Notes: a model not told the origin generated them from the letters alone. 64,000 nt of DNA from Aspidapion aeneum (GCA_963576565.1 OY755039.1:21531102-21595101), one strand, 5' to 3'; counted from the first letter of the stretch, positions 1-11,910 are shown. Numbers and translations: made by a program.

Positions 1-883
1 AACCAAAGCTGTATCAAAACTTTTGTTAAAGTTGTACGGAAAAACCTCTATTAACAATATTTTTTAGAAAATATGACATGTTAAATCTTTATTAGTTGGT
101 ACTGAATGTCCTAAAATTTAGAAGTGAATACATTTTCTTTGAATTTGCCGCTAGCACCAGTCACTTATTAGTTTTTATGATAATCGGGTGAACCGACTAG
201 TGAATGACCACTTAAGGGAAGTCATATAAAAATGCCTAAAAAATATGTTTAATATTTTATACTTTTCTTTTAAATAAAATACTAAATCTAAGCTAGTTTA
301 AAAGATTTAACCATTTTAAGGGTGAATTGCATAAAATCCCAGTAAATGACCATATGGTTCGGTTCAGTTCAGGTTTTTAGTGAAAGACCTAACAAAAAAC
401 CAGTAAATTACCACATAAACCAAATGGTTTAAAGCAAGTTTAAAAATATAACTTTCTTTTTTTGTGGTTACATAACTGTGGCAAAACTAATCTGATTTTA
501 ATAAATCTTGGTGATGGGTAGACTCTAGATTAAAAAAACTATTGTCAAGTTTGCTATTTCTGCCATTGTGACTAAAAATACATCTTAGACAAACATGTTG
601 AGGATCAATTAGGTACTAAAATCAACTTATTTGGAGTTTTTTAGAAAAAGGGCGGCTATGGCTCGCCGGCCTCCTCCCTGGTACCACAAACGTCACAACC
701 TGACGTTGTTTATTAACAAAAAGAAACTTAAAAATATTATCCAATTTTGACAAATAACCTATCTACATTTTCCTGCGTTATCATAAGCTATCACCACCTT
801 CAGCAAAAACTTCAAAATTATTACCCTTATCTCTAAGCCAGTTAACACACAAACTGTTCACACTATGACAGCAATGCTAATGA
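1..883. other. non-coding AT-rich DNA, no feature seen
   Basis: All frames are broken by stops, and I see no coding exon, RNA gene or clear repeat. The only less AT-rich patch is around 650-700. Confidence 0.5.
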
Positions 884-1115
884 CAGTTTTTTGACAATTA
901 AAATATTTAAAAAATGCTAACATTTTAACGGAGCATTGCATCAATATGCGGTTTTCGGAATATAGTAGACTACATTTTGGTCAATAATTTGTGTTATAAC
1001 AAAAAACTTTGTAGGGGCTGTAGTTTCTAAGATATTTGCAAAAAACTGTTTTCAAGGTTGATATATTATGACTTCTCTTGTTTGCTAATAGGCTAGCTAT
1101 CAGATCCATCATGGA
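884..1115 (+). repeat. dispersed repeat family R1, copy 1
   Basis: A block of about 230-250 bp that recurs inverted at 16590-16990 and direct at 30521-30790. Shared landmarks in order are GCTAATGACAGTTTTTTGAC, ACGGAG near GCATCAATATGCGG, GTTATAACAAAAAACTT, TTTGCAAAAAACTGTTTT and CAGATCCATCATGGATCC. It has no coding capacity. In the most complete copy (16.6-17.0 kb) the block sits beside a GTCTGTCC tract and a CCGCTTAACCGATTT core. That arrangement resembles the HINE-like elements of this window, so R1 is probably part of another Helitron-like family (inference). Confidence 0.6.
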
Positions 1116-1490
1116 TCCATTTCTTTTTATTTGGTTATGTCTTTATATTTAATATATAATTTAACTCTCTGAAATAAAATATTTCGGATTTTTGATATTT
1201 TTGTTTCAAGTATATTCAAAAAGTCACTGGTGTGATACAGTTGTCACTCGTGTGAACACGAAAACAAAAATAACTTGAAAACTAAAGATTTGTTATCTCA
1301 GTCACATATTACATTTTACTATGTTGGACCATAGCAACATATTGTAATCACTTAAAAAGTGGTAAATCAATTTTGTTTTTTTGAAAACTATCAAGTCAAA
1401 TGTGACCATATTTTAAGAACAACCCATATACCTAGATTGAAATTGACATAAAAAATTGTCTTGGCTATTGGACTTTTTCAAAAGGTAAAT

Positions 1491-2100
1491 CAGGGCTATC
1501 AAAATGGACGGGCCACGATCCTCCACTTTGTTGACGTCACATCCGGGGCTGATTTTTTTTTGATGGTCACATTACGACACAGCTGATTGTCTTTAAAATA
1601 TTGAAGTTGGAACGACGGTTCATGGATATTTGATTTTTTTAAAAATAAAGCCGTTTTTGAGATTGTTTTTACTTTATTCTGGCAGAACAATTTTTTTTAA
1701 ATGTATAGTAAGCCCTACTTTTTCATAGCCGCTTCATTAGCTCACACAAAAATTAAGTTTAAAGCAGAAGCGAATGTGACAATCACATATGACAAAGTCA
1801 AATACATGTCAAATATAACAGTTGGCATGTGGTACATGGTGGGTAATTTGAATTCAAAATAAGGAATGCTAAATCTTGAAGATTTTAACATTTTAATCAT
1901 GTTGCTTCCTTACAAACCTTTGGTGGAATATCGGGATGGTGTCTGAGAATATTTCACTGAAATTTTGCGGAAATCTGTAGTGCCATTTTGAAAATATCAT
2001 AAAAAAACGTCTGACCTCCATAAGACTCAATGTAAAATTCAGCCCCGGGAGAACAGATGATTTTTTCAGGTTCATGGCCTCTATTTTTATGTTGGCCTTG
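1491..2100 (+). mobile_element. non-autonomous TIR element, family K copy 1 (P-like?)
   Basis: This 610 bp element is flanked by a perfect 7 bp direct repeat, GGTAAAT (1484-1490 and 2101-2107). It begins CAGGGCTATCAAAATGGACG and ends GTTGGCCTTG. The two ends, compared as inverted repeats over about 33 bp, share GGCCACGATCCT-like and CAxGGC motifs but have diverged. Two further copies at 4898-5441 and 60627-61230 have the same ends and their own 7 bp duplications. There is no transposase. The CA-initial termini and 7-8 bp duplications fit the P superfamily; hAT is the alternative but duplicates 8 bp. Confidence 0.8.
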
Positions 2101-2107
2101 GGTAAAT

Positions 2108-4023
2108 ATAATCAAAACAATATAAAATGTATGTAATTAAAATTATTTTTGATGGCCATTTGTTCCTTAATATGCATTAATAAAAGTGCAATAACCAGAT
2201 CATTTGTCCTGAGGACCTTGAATATTTTTAGGAAATAAAAACAAATCACAGGCAAGCCAAATGAGAATTGTTAAAAGTCCTGATTAATTTTCCAATTGCT
2301 CAAATGTTATTTTTTTATACTAAAAGTAAAGAGTGATTTACCTACTGGAAATTGACAAAAAATTCCACACACCCAATGAATGGCCAAGCAGTTCATCACT
2401 GGATTTCTCACTTTTATCAATACCAGTAGATGAAAGACATGAAAAAATACGTTTTCTGAGGTGAATTAAATATTATTAATTAAATATTACAGCCTAAAAA
2501 ATAGTCAATTTGATATCTTTCATGCAGTTCAGTTGAGCCAAAAAACATAATAATTTTACAATAATTCTTAAATTATTTTTGTTGCAAATTTAATAAGCCC
2601 TGTGCTTTGCCTACTTTAGCATTTTAAGAACAGATTTTGACTAAGAAATAATTACACTTTTAACTGACATTTGCAAAGCACTGATTATGTAGGGTTGCCA
2701 AACACATAAGAAAATTTTAGAATTTGATAAGAATCAAATTGCTGTTTATTGCATTGCATCTAATTAGAATTCCTCATAATACAAAAAACAGTATAAAGTG
2801 GTTATTCACTGGTTGGTACAACCTACTTATATTTTTTTTAGTTGGATAAAAGTAATTTTTATGTGCATGTCAGCCTTAACATTGTCAATTGTTAGTTTGA
2901 ATATACATACAGATTACACTTAAACAGGAATTAACCATTTTCATACATTTGTTTCCTTGAAGTGTAAACAGTAGGTTGCATTCTCTACAAATTGTGTTTG
3001 AGAAATAGTCTTTTAATACAATCTCTCTCTGCCCCTCAGTGCATGTCGATGTCATCAGAAAAATATTCAATTTGTTTTCTCCTTATTTTGTACTTTTTTG
3101 AAAATTAAGAAATAGTTACATTGTTGTTTATTTATACAGATAAAAATAAAAAAAATGTAAAAATTAAAATATTTTGCTGTTTATACAGCCAAATAAAAAT
3201 AAATATTTAACACTGTTTTGATAAAAGAAATACTGAAAAATTGTTTTTGGTAAAGTTGGATTACCTAAAAAGGTTCTTAAAAACAAAAAATCATAAAATT
3301 CTACACCAAAATAACAACAAAGGTCACATGACTTGATCTCGCAAATGTGGACATCCATTTTCAGATCAAAATTAAATCAAAGTAAAAATTGGTAAACTTT
3401 TTATTTTTATCTGGCTCTGTATAAACACCTACACAGTTTCCCATAGAATCAACTTTTTATTTATATTTAAATATTTATTTTTATATGTAATAACTTTATT
3501 TGAGTCTAAATTTAAAAACATTCAGCATCCTGCAAAGGGGTCTGGTTCTCGACAGGATGTAGGACAAATGGTTAAACAGGGCGTTCGGCAAAATCTAGAA
3601 TGGGTGGCAAACCTGGGTCTGGGTAGGACGAGTATGAACAATACCTTTAAAAAAAGAACAACAAAACTAGCCACCTGCTAATAATTATAAACCCTTACCT
3701 TCAAAAGGGCACACAAATTTGGCAGCTCTTTCGTCACCTGAGGTCATTTCTATTTTCCAAAAATTTGGAAAAAATCATAAAAGCCACAAAAACACTCGTT
3801 CAATAAAGTGGGGTTATTGGCACAGAACACAGATTAGGTAAATAAGTATGCACAGAACACCAGTTATTGGTCTATGCATAGATAAAGGATTTTTGCTTCG
3901 GTTCAGTCAGTGGTCTATGCATGACAGAATCCCGGATCCAAGAAGTTCGAAGTTCCCGATTGTGCTAACGGAGTTTTTGAACGCAAGCTGTAGGGTCACC
4001 CTTTTTTTTATCTTCTGTGACAG
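2108..4023. other. non-coding upstream of ALG5, no gene seen
   Basis: Very AT-rich and full of stops. A local imperfect duplication around CACAGAACAC (about 3820-3925) and a moderately GC-richer stretch (3520-3610) are the only structure I noticed. No conserved protein is recognisable in either strand. Confidence 0.5.
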
Positions 4024-4031
4024 TGACGTCA
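4024..4031. promoter_or_regulatory. CRE-type site TGACGTCA upstream of ALG5
   Basis: A perfect palindromic CREB/ATF site TGACGTCA lies 129 bp upstream of the ALG5 start codon. The bZIP factors of the ER stress response (ATF6, XBP1) bind related TGACGT cores, and ALG5 is an ER glycosylation gene, so regulation by such factors is plausible. This rests on motif and position only. Confidence 0.35.
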
Positions 4032-4159
4032 GTGGATACGTGGACGGTTTGTTTTGTTAATTTTTTTATTCTTGTTCTAACCGCACTTTTTCAAAAAAGT
4101 GTTTTGAAGAAAATTAAAGGGAAAAATGTGATAAATTCCACTTAAAAAGACTGATAAAC

Positions 4160-6915
4160 ATGGAGTACGACTTGGGCGTGATATTTTTTTACAGTAGCGC
4201 CTTAAGCTTTTCTCTGGTTTTAGGTGTAAGTACATTTTTTTTTAAATAATTTTCTTATAGTTGTATAAAAACTAAGGTAATTACGAAAATTCATTTTTTT
4301 TGCTGGCAGCTGGTAACATACCTATAATAGGGTAAAAGTAAACTTGTTTGTATTTTATTATCTAATAACAAACTAACCATCAATCTTTCCATCTATATGT
4401 CCTATTAATTAGATGCAGGTTTATTCAGAACTGCAATGCACACCTTTAGTTCTTAGTAAAAGTCTCAGTAAAAGTTAAAACTCATAATAAAAGTTAAAAC
4501 TTATACACATTCTTAATGCATATTTCATACCTAACTCATTACTTTTACTTGCAAAAGTTGTAGTAATCTATTAGCAAATGAGATTAAAACTTTTTATCTT
4601 GTTTTTATAGATAAGTCTGATTCTCATTGCAACATCAAACAACTACCCAGTGATTCATAGAAGTAAAAAGGAAAAACATTTTTATGATGTCTTGTCAGGA
4701 AAAGAACTTCTGTTTCCCTCAATATCAGATGCTCCATCGATCCATTTAAGTGTGATAGTTCCTGCTTACAATGAGGAAGAAAGATGTAAGATTAGCATAA
4801 CAAATAAGATTTTTTGTGTTAAACTTTTCCACATTACTGCTGTCTTAAAAAAAGTGCAACCTCTGAAAACAATTTTTTGTGTTTTTATTGCATAAACCAG
4901 GGCTATCAAAACGGACAGGTCACGACCCTCCACTTTGTTGATGTCACATCTGGGCTGATTTTTTTTTGATGGTCACATCATGACACAGCTGATTGTCTTT
5001 AAACTGTTTTTAGTATATTCTTGCAGAACAGTTTTTTTTAAATGTATGGTAATCCTTAATATTTCCGAGCCGCTGCATTAGCTCACACTAAAATTAAATT
5101 TAAAACAGAAGCAAATGTGACAAACACAGATGACAAATTCAAATACATGTCAAATATAACAGTTGGCATGCGATACATGGTGGGTAATTTGAATTCAAAA
5201 TAAGAAATGCTAAATCTTGAAGATTTTAACCTTTTAATCATCTTGCATCCTTAACAAAGTTTGGTGGAATATGAGGATCGTGTCTGAGAATATTTCACTG
5301 TAATTTTGCGGAAATCTGTAGTGCCATTTTGAAAATATCATAAAAATGTCTGACCTCCCATAAGACCCAATGTAAAAGTCAGCCCCTGGAGAACAGCTGA
5401 TTTTTTTAGGGTTGTCACCTGTATTTTTTTTGTCGGCCTTGCATAAACCTACAGATTGACTCATTTGATTTTAGTGCCTCCCATGTTAGATGAATGTCTT
5501 GATTTCCTAGAGGAAAGGGCCAAAAGAGAAACATTCCATTATGAAGTACTAGTAGTCAGTGATGGCAGTAAAGACAAAACTGTCAAAAAAGCTTTGGAAT
5601 ATAGTAAAAAATATGGCAGCAACAAGGTCAGAGTACTTGAACTTGAGACAAATAGAGGGAAGGGTGGTGCAGTCAGATTGGTAAGCAGGAGTCAATTGAG
5701 CAGAAAAAAAAGTGCAGAGAAGAAATGTTATCTGCTTTGTCTCATTTTTACTTTATTGGCTCTGTCTCCTTATTGCAGACAATTTTCCAGCTCAATTCGG
5801 TGGACACCAAAATAATCTGACTCAAAGTCACTTGGTGCCTGGGACATGTAGTCTGCTGTTCCATTGGTAGCCAGTCCACTTTAAAATAAATATAATATTT
5901 TAGGGGATGCAAAGTGCAAGAGGAGCCCTGCTTTTGTTTGCTGATGCTGATGGTGCCACTAAATTTTCTGACCTTACAAAACTTGAGGAGAGCATTAAGG
6001 AACTTATAAATAGTAAGTTTTAAAATTTTTATTTAAATAATTTTTTGACACTTGAATTGGCCAATTTCTACTAATAATGATAATTATCATCAACCATCAC
6101 CCCATCTAATAATGACAAATGATTTTAGGTGACTATCTTAAATTCTACAAGGAAGTATCTGAAAAACCGGCCATAAGCATAGGCTCAAGAGCTCATTTAG
6201 AAGATGAAGCAATTGCTTCAAGAACATTTTTCCGAACAATTTTAATGTATGGTTTCCACTTTTTGGTGTGGCTTTTTGCAGTAAGAAAAATTAGGGATAC
6301 CCAGTGTGGATTTAAGCTTTTAACAAGAAGGGCTGCCAAAGTCTGTTTTGACAGTTTACATGTGGAAAGATGGTAAGTTTGATGCTTATAGTCTATACTT
6401 ATTCCTCTAACGAAAATATCTCACCCATTAAGATATTTTTAAGAAAACAACAAATAATTTTCTATAAACAAAATACATTCCGTGCTATCCATTTAGATAA
6501 TCAAAAATGAGTATTATTTGTTGCCAAATAAATTTTGTCAATAACAAAGTCACCACTGATAAATAGTTTCAGTTTTGGCAAATTTTTTTCATAATTATTT
6601 CCATTAGTTACTGTACTTATAGTAAGTTTTGTTACAAATAGCACATTAATTTAAATAAAATATTTTGATTCTACAACATAATATTATATTTCTACAAACA
6701 AAAAATTTTAAAATTTTAGGGCCTTTGATGTAGAACTGCTTTACATAGCTCAAACTTTAGAGATACCCATTTCTGAAGTTTCAGTCAATTGGACAGAAAT
6801 TGATGGATCCAAGGTCACTCCTGTCTGGAGTTGGCTGCAAATGGGTCTTGATTTAGGACTTATTTGGTTCCGGTATACTATAGGAGCTTGGAAAATTAAA
6901 GCCAAATTAGATTAA
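4160..6915 (+). CDS. ALG5: dolichyl-phosphate beta-glucosyltransferase (ALG5)
   Basis: ALG5 transfers glucose from UDP-glucose to dolichyl phosphate on the cytosolic face of the ER, giving the glucose donor for the N-glycan precursor. Six exons join in frame: 4160-4225, 4611-4785, 5475-5680, 5904-6012, 6129-6372 and 6720-6915 (996 nt, 331 aa; human ALG5 is 324). All introns are GT-AG. Residues 1-30 form a hydrophobic N-terminal anchor. The GT2 fold follows: SVIVPAYNEEER (69-80), VSDGSKDKT (108-116), NRGKGGA, the metal-binding FADADGA (DAD at 163-165), GSRAHL, DTQCGFKLLTRRAA and RWAFDVELL. The C-terminus is hydrophobic. The start codon was chosen because exon 1 supplies the expected membrane anchor and ends in an in-phase GTAAGT donor. 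Intron 2 carries a K-family transposon. Downstream it faces FCF1 tail to tail. Confidence 0.93.
4898..5441 (+). mobile_element. family K copy 2 in ALG5 intron 2
   Basis: A 544 bp copy of the element at 1491-2100 with the same termini (CAGGGCTATCAAAACGGAC at the start, GTCGGCCTTG at the end). It is flanked by a perfect 7 bp direct repeat CATAAAC (4891-4897 and 5442-5448). It lies wholly within ALG5 intron 2, in the sense orientation, 112 bp after the exon 2 donor and 33 bp before exon 3. Two internal deletions relative to copies 1 and 3 account for its shorter length. Confidence 0.85.
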
Positions 6916-7014
6916 TTTCTTTAAAAAATCACAATTTTTGTTAGTTAGTTTTTAGGTTATAACACCTATGCATTTTTAATATGATAAGTATTAAAAAATT
7001 AACAAATGTATTCT

Positions 7015-7020
7015 AATAAA
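7015..7020 (+). terminator. ALG5 polyadenylation signal AATAAA
   Basis: A canonical AATAAA lies 100 bp after the ALG5 stop codon and 8 bp before the end of the convergent FCF1 reading frame. The two transcripts probably overlap at their 3' ends. Confidence 0.6.
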
Positions 7021-7027
7021 CTCTTGA

Positions 7028-7799
7028 TTATGTTTTGGGTGCACCATATGCATCTGGCATCCTCTCAATTGTATATCGATGTTGTGAAACATACAGAATT
7101 GGTACCCCTGGAATTTTTCTAATCCTTTTCTTTAAATCTTTATCATTTGTGGCAACTATGTAGCACTTGTGTTGGGTTACCCTTTGTACTAAACAGTCAT
7201 CAGCATAAGTTCCTTTGTGCATGCAGTGTATTCTTTCAAAGCGAGGGTCTTTGATTATTCTTAAAGCAACTTTGTATTTAGCACCAAGCTTTTCGAGTTC
7301 TCCTAGAACGCAGTCTGTAATGTATGGTATTGATTTTGCATAAAGACAGTCCATCATATTTTGAATAATATCAAGTTTGTTTTTTATTGAAAAGTTAATA
7401 AAGTTTGTATCCAAAAGTATATGGTATGGTGGTCCTAGTTGTGTATTATATTGAAAGAACAAAGCTGAACTTTGTTGTGGAGCTTCTGTGGTCTTTACAG
7501 CATAAGGGTCTTCTGGTTTCTTTTTCTTTGGCGGGGCACGTAATGCAGCTTTGATTCTGGGGTCACTTGGGCTGATCATTGTCTTCATTTTTGCAAAACG
7601 CTTTACTGCAATTTTGCGTGTCTTTTTTGTTTTTCCCTAAAAGAACACATACTAAATGTTACATTTTGTTTAAATTTCCTCAAATGGGCAACACACAGAA
7701 GTGTCTTACATACAGTCTCTTTTGTTTTCGATACATAATAATCCTAGAAAATGTCTCGTTTTAGTGTCCGGATAGTGCACCGAAACCTAAACCTACCAT
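7028..7799 (-). CDS. FCF1: rRNA-processing protein FCF1/UTP24 (PIN nuclease)
   Basis: FCF1 (yeast Utp24) is the PIN-domain endonuclease of the nucleolar SSU processome that cleaves pre-rRNA at the 5' end of 18S (A1) and in ITS1 (A2). The coding region is exon 1, 7799-7797 (only the ATG, followed by GTAGGT), joined to exon 2, 7636-7028 (after TTTTAG). The product is 203 aa; human FCF1 is 198. The join restores the family N-terminus MGKTKKTRK, which the in-frame Met at 7588 would lose. The PIN domain starts at [11 protein letters not shown] (Asp77); the acidic positions Glu114, Asp147/Asp148 (TYADDC) and Asp166/Asp168 (TNDKDLKKR) are present, and the C-terminus [10 protein letters not shown] is family-typical. 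A P-like transposon end lies 48 bp upstream of the start codon. ALG5 converges from the other side. Confidence 0.93.
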
Positions 7800-7847
7800 T
7801 ATTGTTCACAAAATAAAGGAAAATTTGTTTCCTTGGCACACTAAAAT

Positions 7848-10426
7848 TAGCTTGTCTAACGAACTGTCACGATCAGCTGTTTTTCGATCCAAGATGGTCG
7901 CCATGGGACAGACAAAGCGTTTTCCCATAAGCCGCAATGTTAACAAAAACGTAATTTTTAAAAAAAGTGAAACGATTTAACTTACAACAAAGATGCTGTT
8001 TTAAGTATTGAACCTTTGTACACATGGGAAAAATGCGTTTTTCTTAAAAAAAATCAATTGAAGCCAGTAAATCTCAAATAAAAGGGACCATGTTTTGTTC
8101 AAAAGTCAGGTTATGTTTTTATTTACTTTTGTTTTTTTTTACTTTTTTTCCAGTTTTTTACTCAGTTTGAATCATTATTATTAGTTTCTGTGCTGTTATG
8201 AATTGTGGCAGCTGGGGAGAGCTTGATAATGTTAGTTTTGATGGAATGCCAAGTATTTTGACCTTAAAAAATCATCTTGATTTAAATGAACTAGGTATCA
8301 GCTCAAAGAAGGGAAAAGAAAGTGGATAAGTGCTCTATTACCTGACTTAACAGAGGATAAATTGAAATATTCGAAAGTTTTTTGTCAGGTTTGTTTTGGA
8401 TAAATGTGCAACTGCCATTTTGGCAACATTTTCTATATATATCTTTTTTTGTGCTTGAGTGGACCTTTTGCAGAAGTGTAACATAGAATTGTGTTAAACT
8501 GTAAGAAATATTTCACTATGATTTTTTTACTATTCTAGGCAAGCAACTTTCAAAACTAGAATACAGCAATGATCATGACTGGGCCTCTCCTGAATGGATT
8601 ATTGTTTCAAAACGGTTGAAAAATTTTAAAAATGATGGTTGAAAAAAGGGTCCCGAGAAGAAAGAAAAGGAAAACATTATGAGGTTAAAGTGTGAATAAT
8701 GAGCTGAACCAAATTTGTACACCATCCTACAGAACCTTAAATAAACTTTTGGTAGTGTAGCGTCCTGTATAGTGTCAAGTGAAGTCCTGTATCATCAAAG
8801 TTTCTTTTTCTTTAATAAATATTTATTTTACAGACCTCAAAACAGTTTAGAATAAACTGGTGAGTTTGACAGTCTCCCTAACTCAAACCTCTTTTTATCT
8901 TAAACTATTTTGGTGCAAATTTTCCTTTATTTCCATGCTTTTTGACACCTAAAACTTGTACACCATAAAATTTGTATAGTATCTGACTGGACCTACTACA
9001 AGTCCTGTTGTGAAATTTCTCCGGTAATGTACTGAGCTTATTACCAAAAAAAAATTTTTTGGCATCATTAATAATAGATGGATAAAAAAGTAATCTTTGT
9101 TGACTTTGATGACCACAAGAAAAACAAATAAGTTCTCTCAGATATTTTTTTCAATTTCTCTCAAAAAAATTTGGGTTCTAATACTCCTAATGGGTCATAT
9201 GCTGTTACGCCCAATTGTAGAGTAGAGTATATGTTTATTTGCATAAACTTTTAGATACATAATTGAGCAAATATTGTTACAACAGTACAGTAATAAAAGT
9301 AATAGTAACAGTAGTAATACAACAGCGAATATTGTACTGTTGTAAAATTTGAACAGTACTTACTGTTGTGAGCTGATGAATTTGACCGTACTTAAGCCCT
9401 ATGTATTATAGTTCATGGAAAATCATATGGTGATGTATGGTGTGTGAGGCCAATGACAAGAAAAAACTGTATTTTAATTTTGCAAGTTTTTTTTTTTATA
9501 TAATGTTTACTTATATTTTTTTAAATAAACATATTTTCTAAAGTACTTATTAGAAGTTTGCTTGACCAACCTTGGTTGGAACTTATATGTGCATATTGAT
9601 CTGTTGGACTGACCTACCTATATGTTGTGCCTCTTTTTCATTTTACTACTGGAGGGTTAAAACAATTAAACCATGGATCACCTTTGTTAAGGTGATCCGT
9701 GATTAAACTTTGTCTAAACCTAAAAATCATAGTGAAATATTTTTCACAGTTTAATGCTATAGAAGGCCTATTACTTAGCAAAAGGTTTAGTCAAGTACAA
9801 CAAAAGATCCTAATAGAAAACCTGAATCTGATGAGAAAAGTTTAGTCTATTTCAATTTCGTCTCTGTTAAGTGAGCCTTGAAGTGAGCTCTTTGAATAGA
9901 ACTACTTTCCCCTACCTTGGGCTGATAGTTCATTGATTCATTGGTCAAAAAACTTCAAAAACCTTTGGGGGGCCCCAGAGGTCTCATTATGTACTTTATG
10001 CTATTTTTTCTGTTTACTCATGAAATATATGGAAAATATCTAAAAAAATATGTGGTTTGGGGGGTCCGGCCCCCTAGCCCCCCGCCCCCTTGGTGCGCCC
10101 ATGTAGTAATTCAAAATAAGTGAAAAAACTAGAAAAACAGTTAAAAAAAAAACAAAATAAACAAAAACATAACCTACTTTTTTGAAGAAAACATGGTCCC
10201 TTTTATTTCAGATTTTCTCGCTTTAGTTTAATATTTTTAAGAAAAACGCATTTTTCCCATATGCACAAAGGATCTATTCTTAAAACTGATTAATTTTTGA
10301 GACTAAAGCTCTTGTCGTTTTTGTAAAATTTACGTTTTTGTTAACATTACGGCTTATGGGAAATCGGTTTGTCTGTCCTATGGAAGACATCTTGGATTTG
10401 ATCATATGTTTTGTTAGACAGCCCTA
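7848..10426. mobile_element. P-like element with ~250 bp inverted ends, degenerate
   Basis: The ends form long imperfect inverted repeats (about 7848-8110 against 10170-10426). Shared blocks include TGTCTAAC, TCCAAGATG, GGACAGACAAA, CCCATAAGCC, TGTTAACAAAAACG, CATGGGAAAAATGCG-like and AAAAGGGACCATGTTTT. The right terminus read outward is TAGGGCTGTCTAAC, a P-element-like start. The interior holds fragments of a THAP domain, which P-superfamily transposases carry. I could not find a matching target duplication, so the exact ends are uncertain. The left end is 48 bp from the FCF1 start codon. A GC-rich insert at 9950-10110, with a GGTGCGCCC end, is probably a younger nested hAT-type MITE. Confidence 0.6.
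8199..8644 (+). pseudogene. degenerate THAP-domain (P transposase) fragment
   Basis: The stretch 8308-8388 reads RKWISALLPDLTEDKL followed by KYSKVFCQ. That is the second half of a THAP zinc finger, with the typical W, the LT-E-KL-YSKVC block and a probable donor (CAG then GTTTGT) where the C-x2-H pair should be completed. A second piece, 8538-8644, contains YSNDHDWASPEW and resembles the sequence that follows THAP domains. An ATG-initiated frame from 8199 breaks at a stop before the THAP piece. Frameshifts and missing cysteines make it non-functional. It lies inside the P-like element, which suggests a P-type transposase origin. Confidence 0.45.
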
Positions 10427-10628
10427 TATGTTTTTCCAGTTGAGATTTTGTGAGGTTATAAAATTAACCACAAACTTGGAGCAACGAAATTCCTATCTTT
10501 CTAGGGTCACTGCATCACGAAGACGTAGTGTCTTCTTAGGGTAGCGACACGACAGCTAAATATTTTTGGTTATATGACGAATCTGACACTGTCAGGAGCG
10601 TAGCTTTTTTTGTATTCAAAAAAATAAA

Positions 10629-10695
10629 ATGGTTTACAGATGTTACGTAAAGAACTGTCCGTCACACTCGGTATATATATTTAGACTGTCCAAAT
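10629..10695 (+). pseudogene. isolated THAP-domain N-terminus
   Basis: The sequence reads MVYRCYVKNC, PSHSVYIF and RLSK, then a stop. A Met-initiated C-x4-C with an F-R-L-P/S-K motif is the start of a THAP zinc finger. No continuation is visible downstream. It lies 200 bp outside the right end of the P-like element. It may be host or transposon debris. Confidence 0.4.
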
Positions 10696-11067
10696 AAACA
10701 AAACATTAAAATAATGCTTTCTCAGATTGTCGAATAAAAACTAAGTTTTTTATGCCTTCAATATTGATTAGGACCCACACAGCGCAAGAAACCAAAAATT
10801 AGTTGACCTGTTTTATAAAATATAGAAAACTATTGTTGGTCCTTGTATCATTTAATAAATTTCTTTATGCACTCTAGAGCATAAAAGTTTACCTTTAATC
10901 CCTTTTTTCATGAACTAAGATAGTATTTTTTATCTCCAGTGATTAAAAGTAAGTAAGTAAAATATAGGTTTTTTGGATCCTTTTATTTTATTAAAATACA
11001 AAAAAAAACAAAAAGCTATCAAGATACACAATAACGGTTATTCTGTTGCTTCCAGCTTGGCGTAAGT

Positions 11068-11277
11068 TTACTGTACTTTGCTGATGACTTCGTTGGTTTC
11101 CAATATTATTGTGTCCTTTGGTATAGAATATTGCCTTCATATAAACGAAGCATTTAACTTTTTAGACTTCTCCAGGATGTAAACCAGGAATACCTTTTCG
11201 GTGAAATTTTTGACATTCTTTTTATCATTTTCGGCACTCGGAAAGCTGCTTTCTTCGGCGGCCTTTTCAATGTCCAT
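11068..11277 (-). pseudogene. fragment of a Crypton-type tyrosine recombinase-like protein
   Basis: The frame from 11277 reads a 46 aa segment ending FLVYILEKSKKLNASFI, then a TGA. It continues in frame as RQYSIPKDTIILETNEVISK before a second stop. Integrase-like proteins of insects with the N-terminal SAM-like part of tyrosine recombinases (Crypton/KIAA1958-like) have an LVYF...K...STLW..YS.LK.T...N.DISK pattern, and the expected Trp (TGG) is exactly where the TGA now stands. Recognition is by pattern memory over about 60 residues, so the family assignment is moderate. Confidence 0.4.
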
Positions 11278-11767
11278 CTCAAAGTAGGAATAGGTTTTAT
11301 TTTTGATCCCTCGTTTATTCCATCATTAAGAAATTTGATTCGATATTTTTCTCGACTAAACCTATTTAGTTTTTTATGAAATAAATATTATTTTTCACAT
11401 TTTTTCAATGTTTGTTATCGTCTGGCTGACTTTTGTTTTATGTCATGCCATAGCAACGCCCAAAGCTCACCAAATAAATGAAAACTATGACTGCCCACTG
11501 TATTATTATATACCCGGGGTTGACATGTTAAATCTAGAGTACCGGAGTAAGTGGTTTAATATTTATTTATTTTATGATTATTATTATTTTTAGTATATAA
11601 AGATTGGCATTAAAGTCCCTTTTCACTTAGCAAATTATAGCCGTCCTTCCGGTCGGGCTTAAAAAATCTTGTCGCGGGATTAAAAGTAAACGATGCAGTC
11701 CCCAGGTTTAAAATCTACCTATTATTTTATTACGATGTCCAAAAAACATGCAGGCGACGAGTAAAAC

Positions 11768-11910
11768 GTCGAAAGTACAAAAGGTCGAAAACACAAAATG
11801 TCGAAAGTATAAAAGGTCGAAACTACAAAAGGCCGAAAATACAAAAGGTCGAAAGTACAAAAGGTCGAAAAACAAAAGATCGTAAAACAAAAGGTACAAA
11901 CAAAAAATCG
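11768..11910. repeat. 16 bp minisatellite (AAAGGTCGAAAGTACA-like)
   Basis: Eight or nine diverged units of about 16 bp, consensus GTCGAAAGTACAAAAG, run head to tail. The later units lose the TAC step. Phe-rich reading frames on the minus strand are a by-product of the repeat. Confidence 0.7.

Noticed and set aside
7797..8003. MGQTKRF-like start within the P-like TIR as a second FCF1-like gene
   Set aside because: The resemblance to FCF1's MGKTKK is a few residues only. The frame stops soon and is on the opposite strand.
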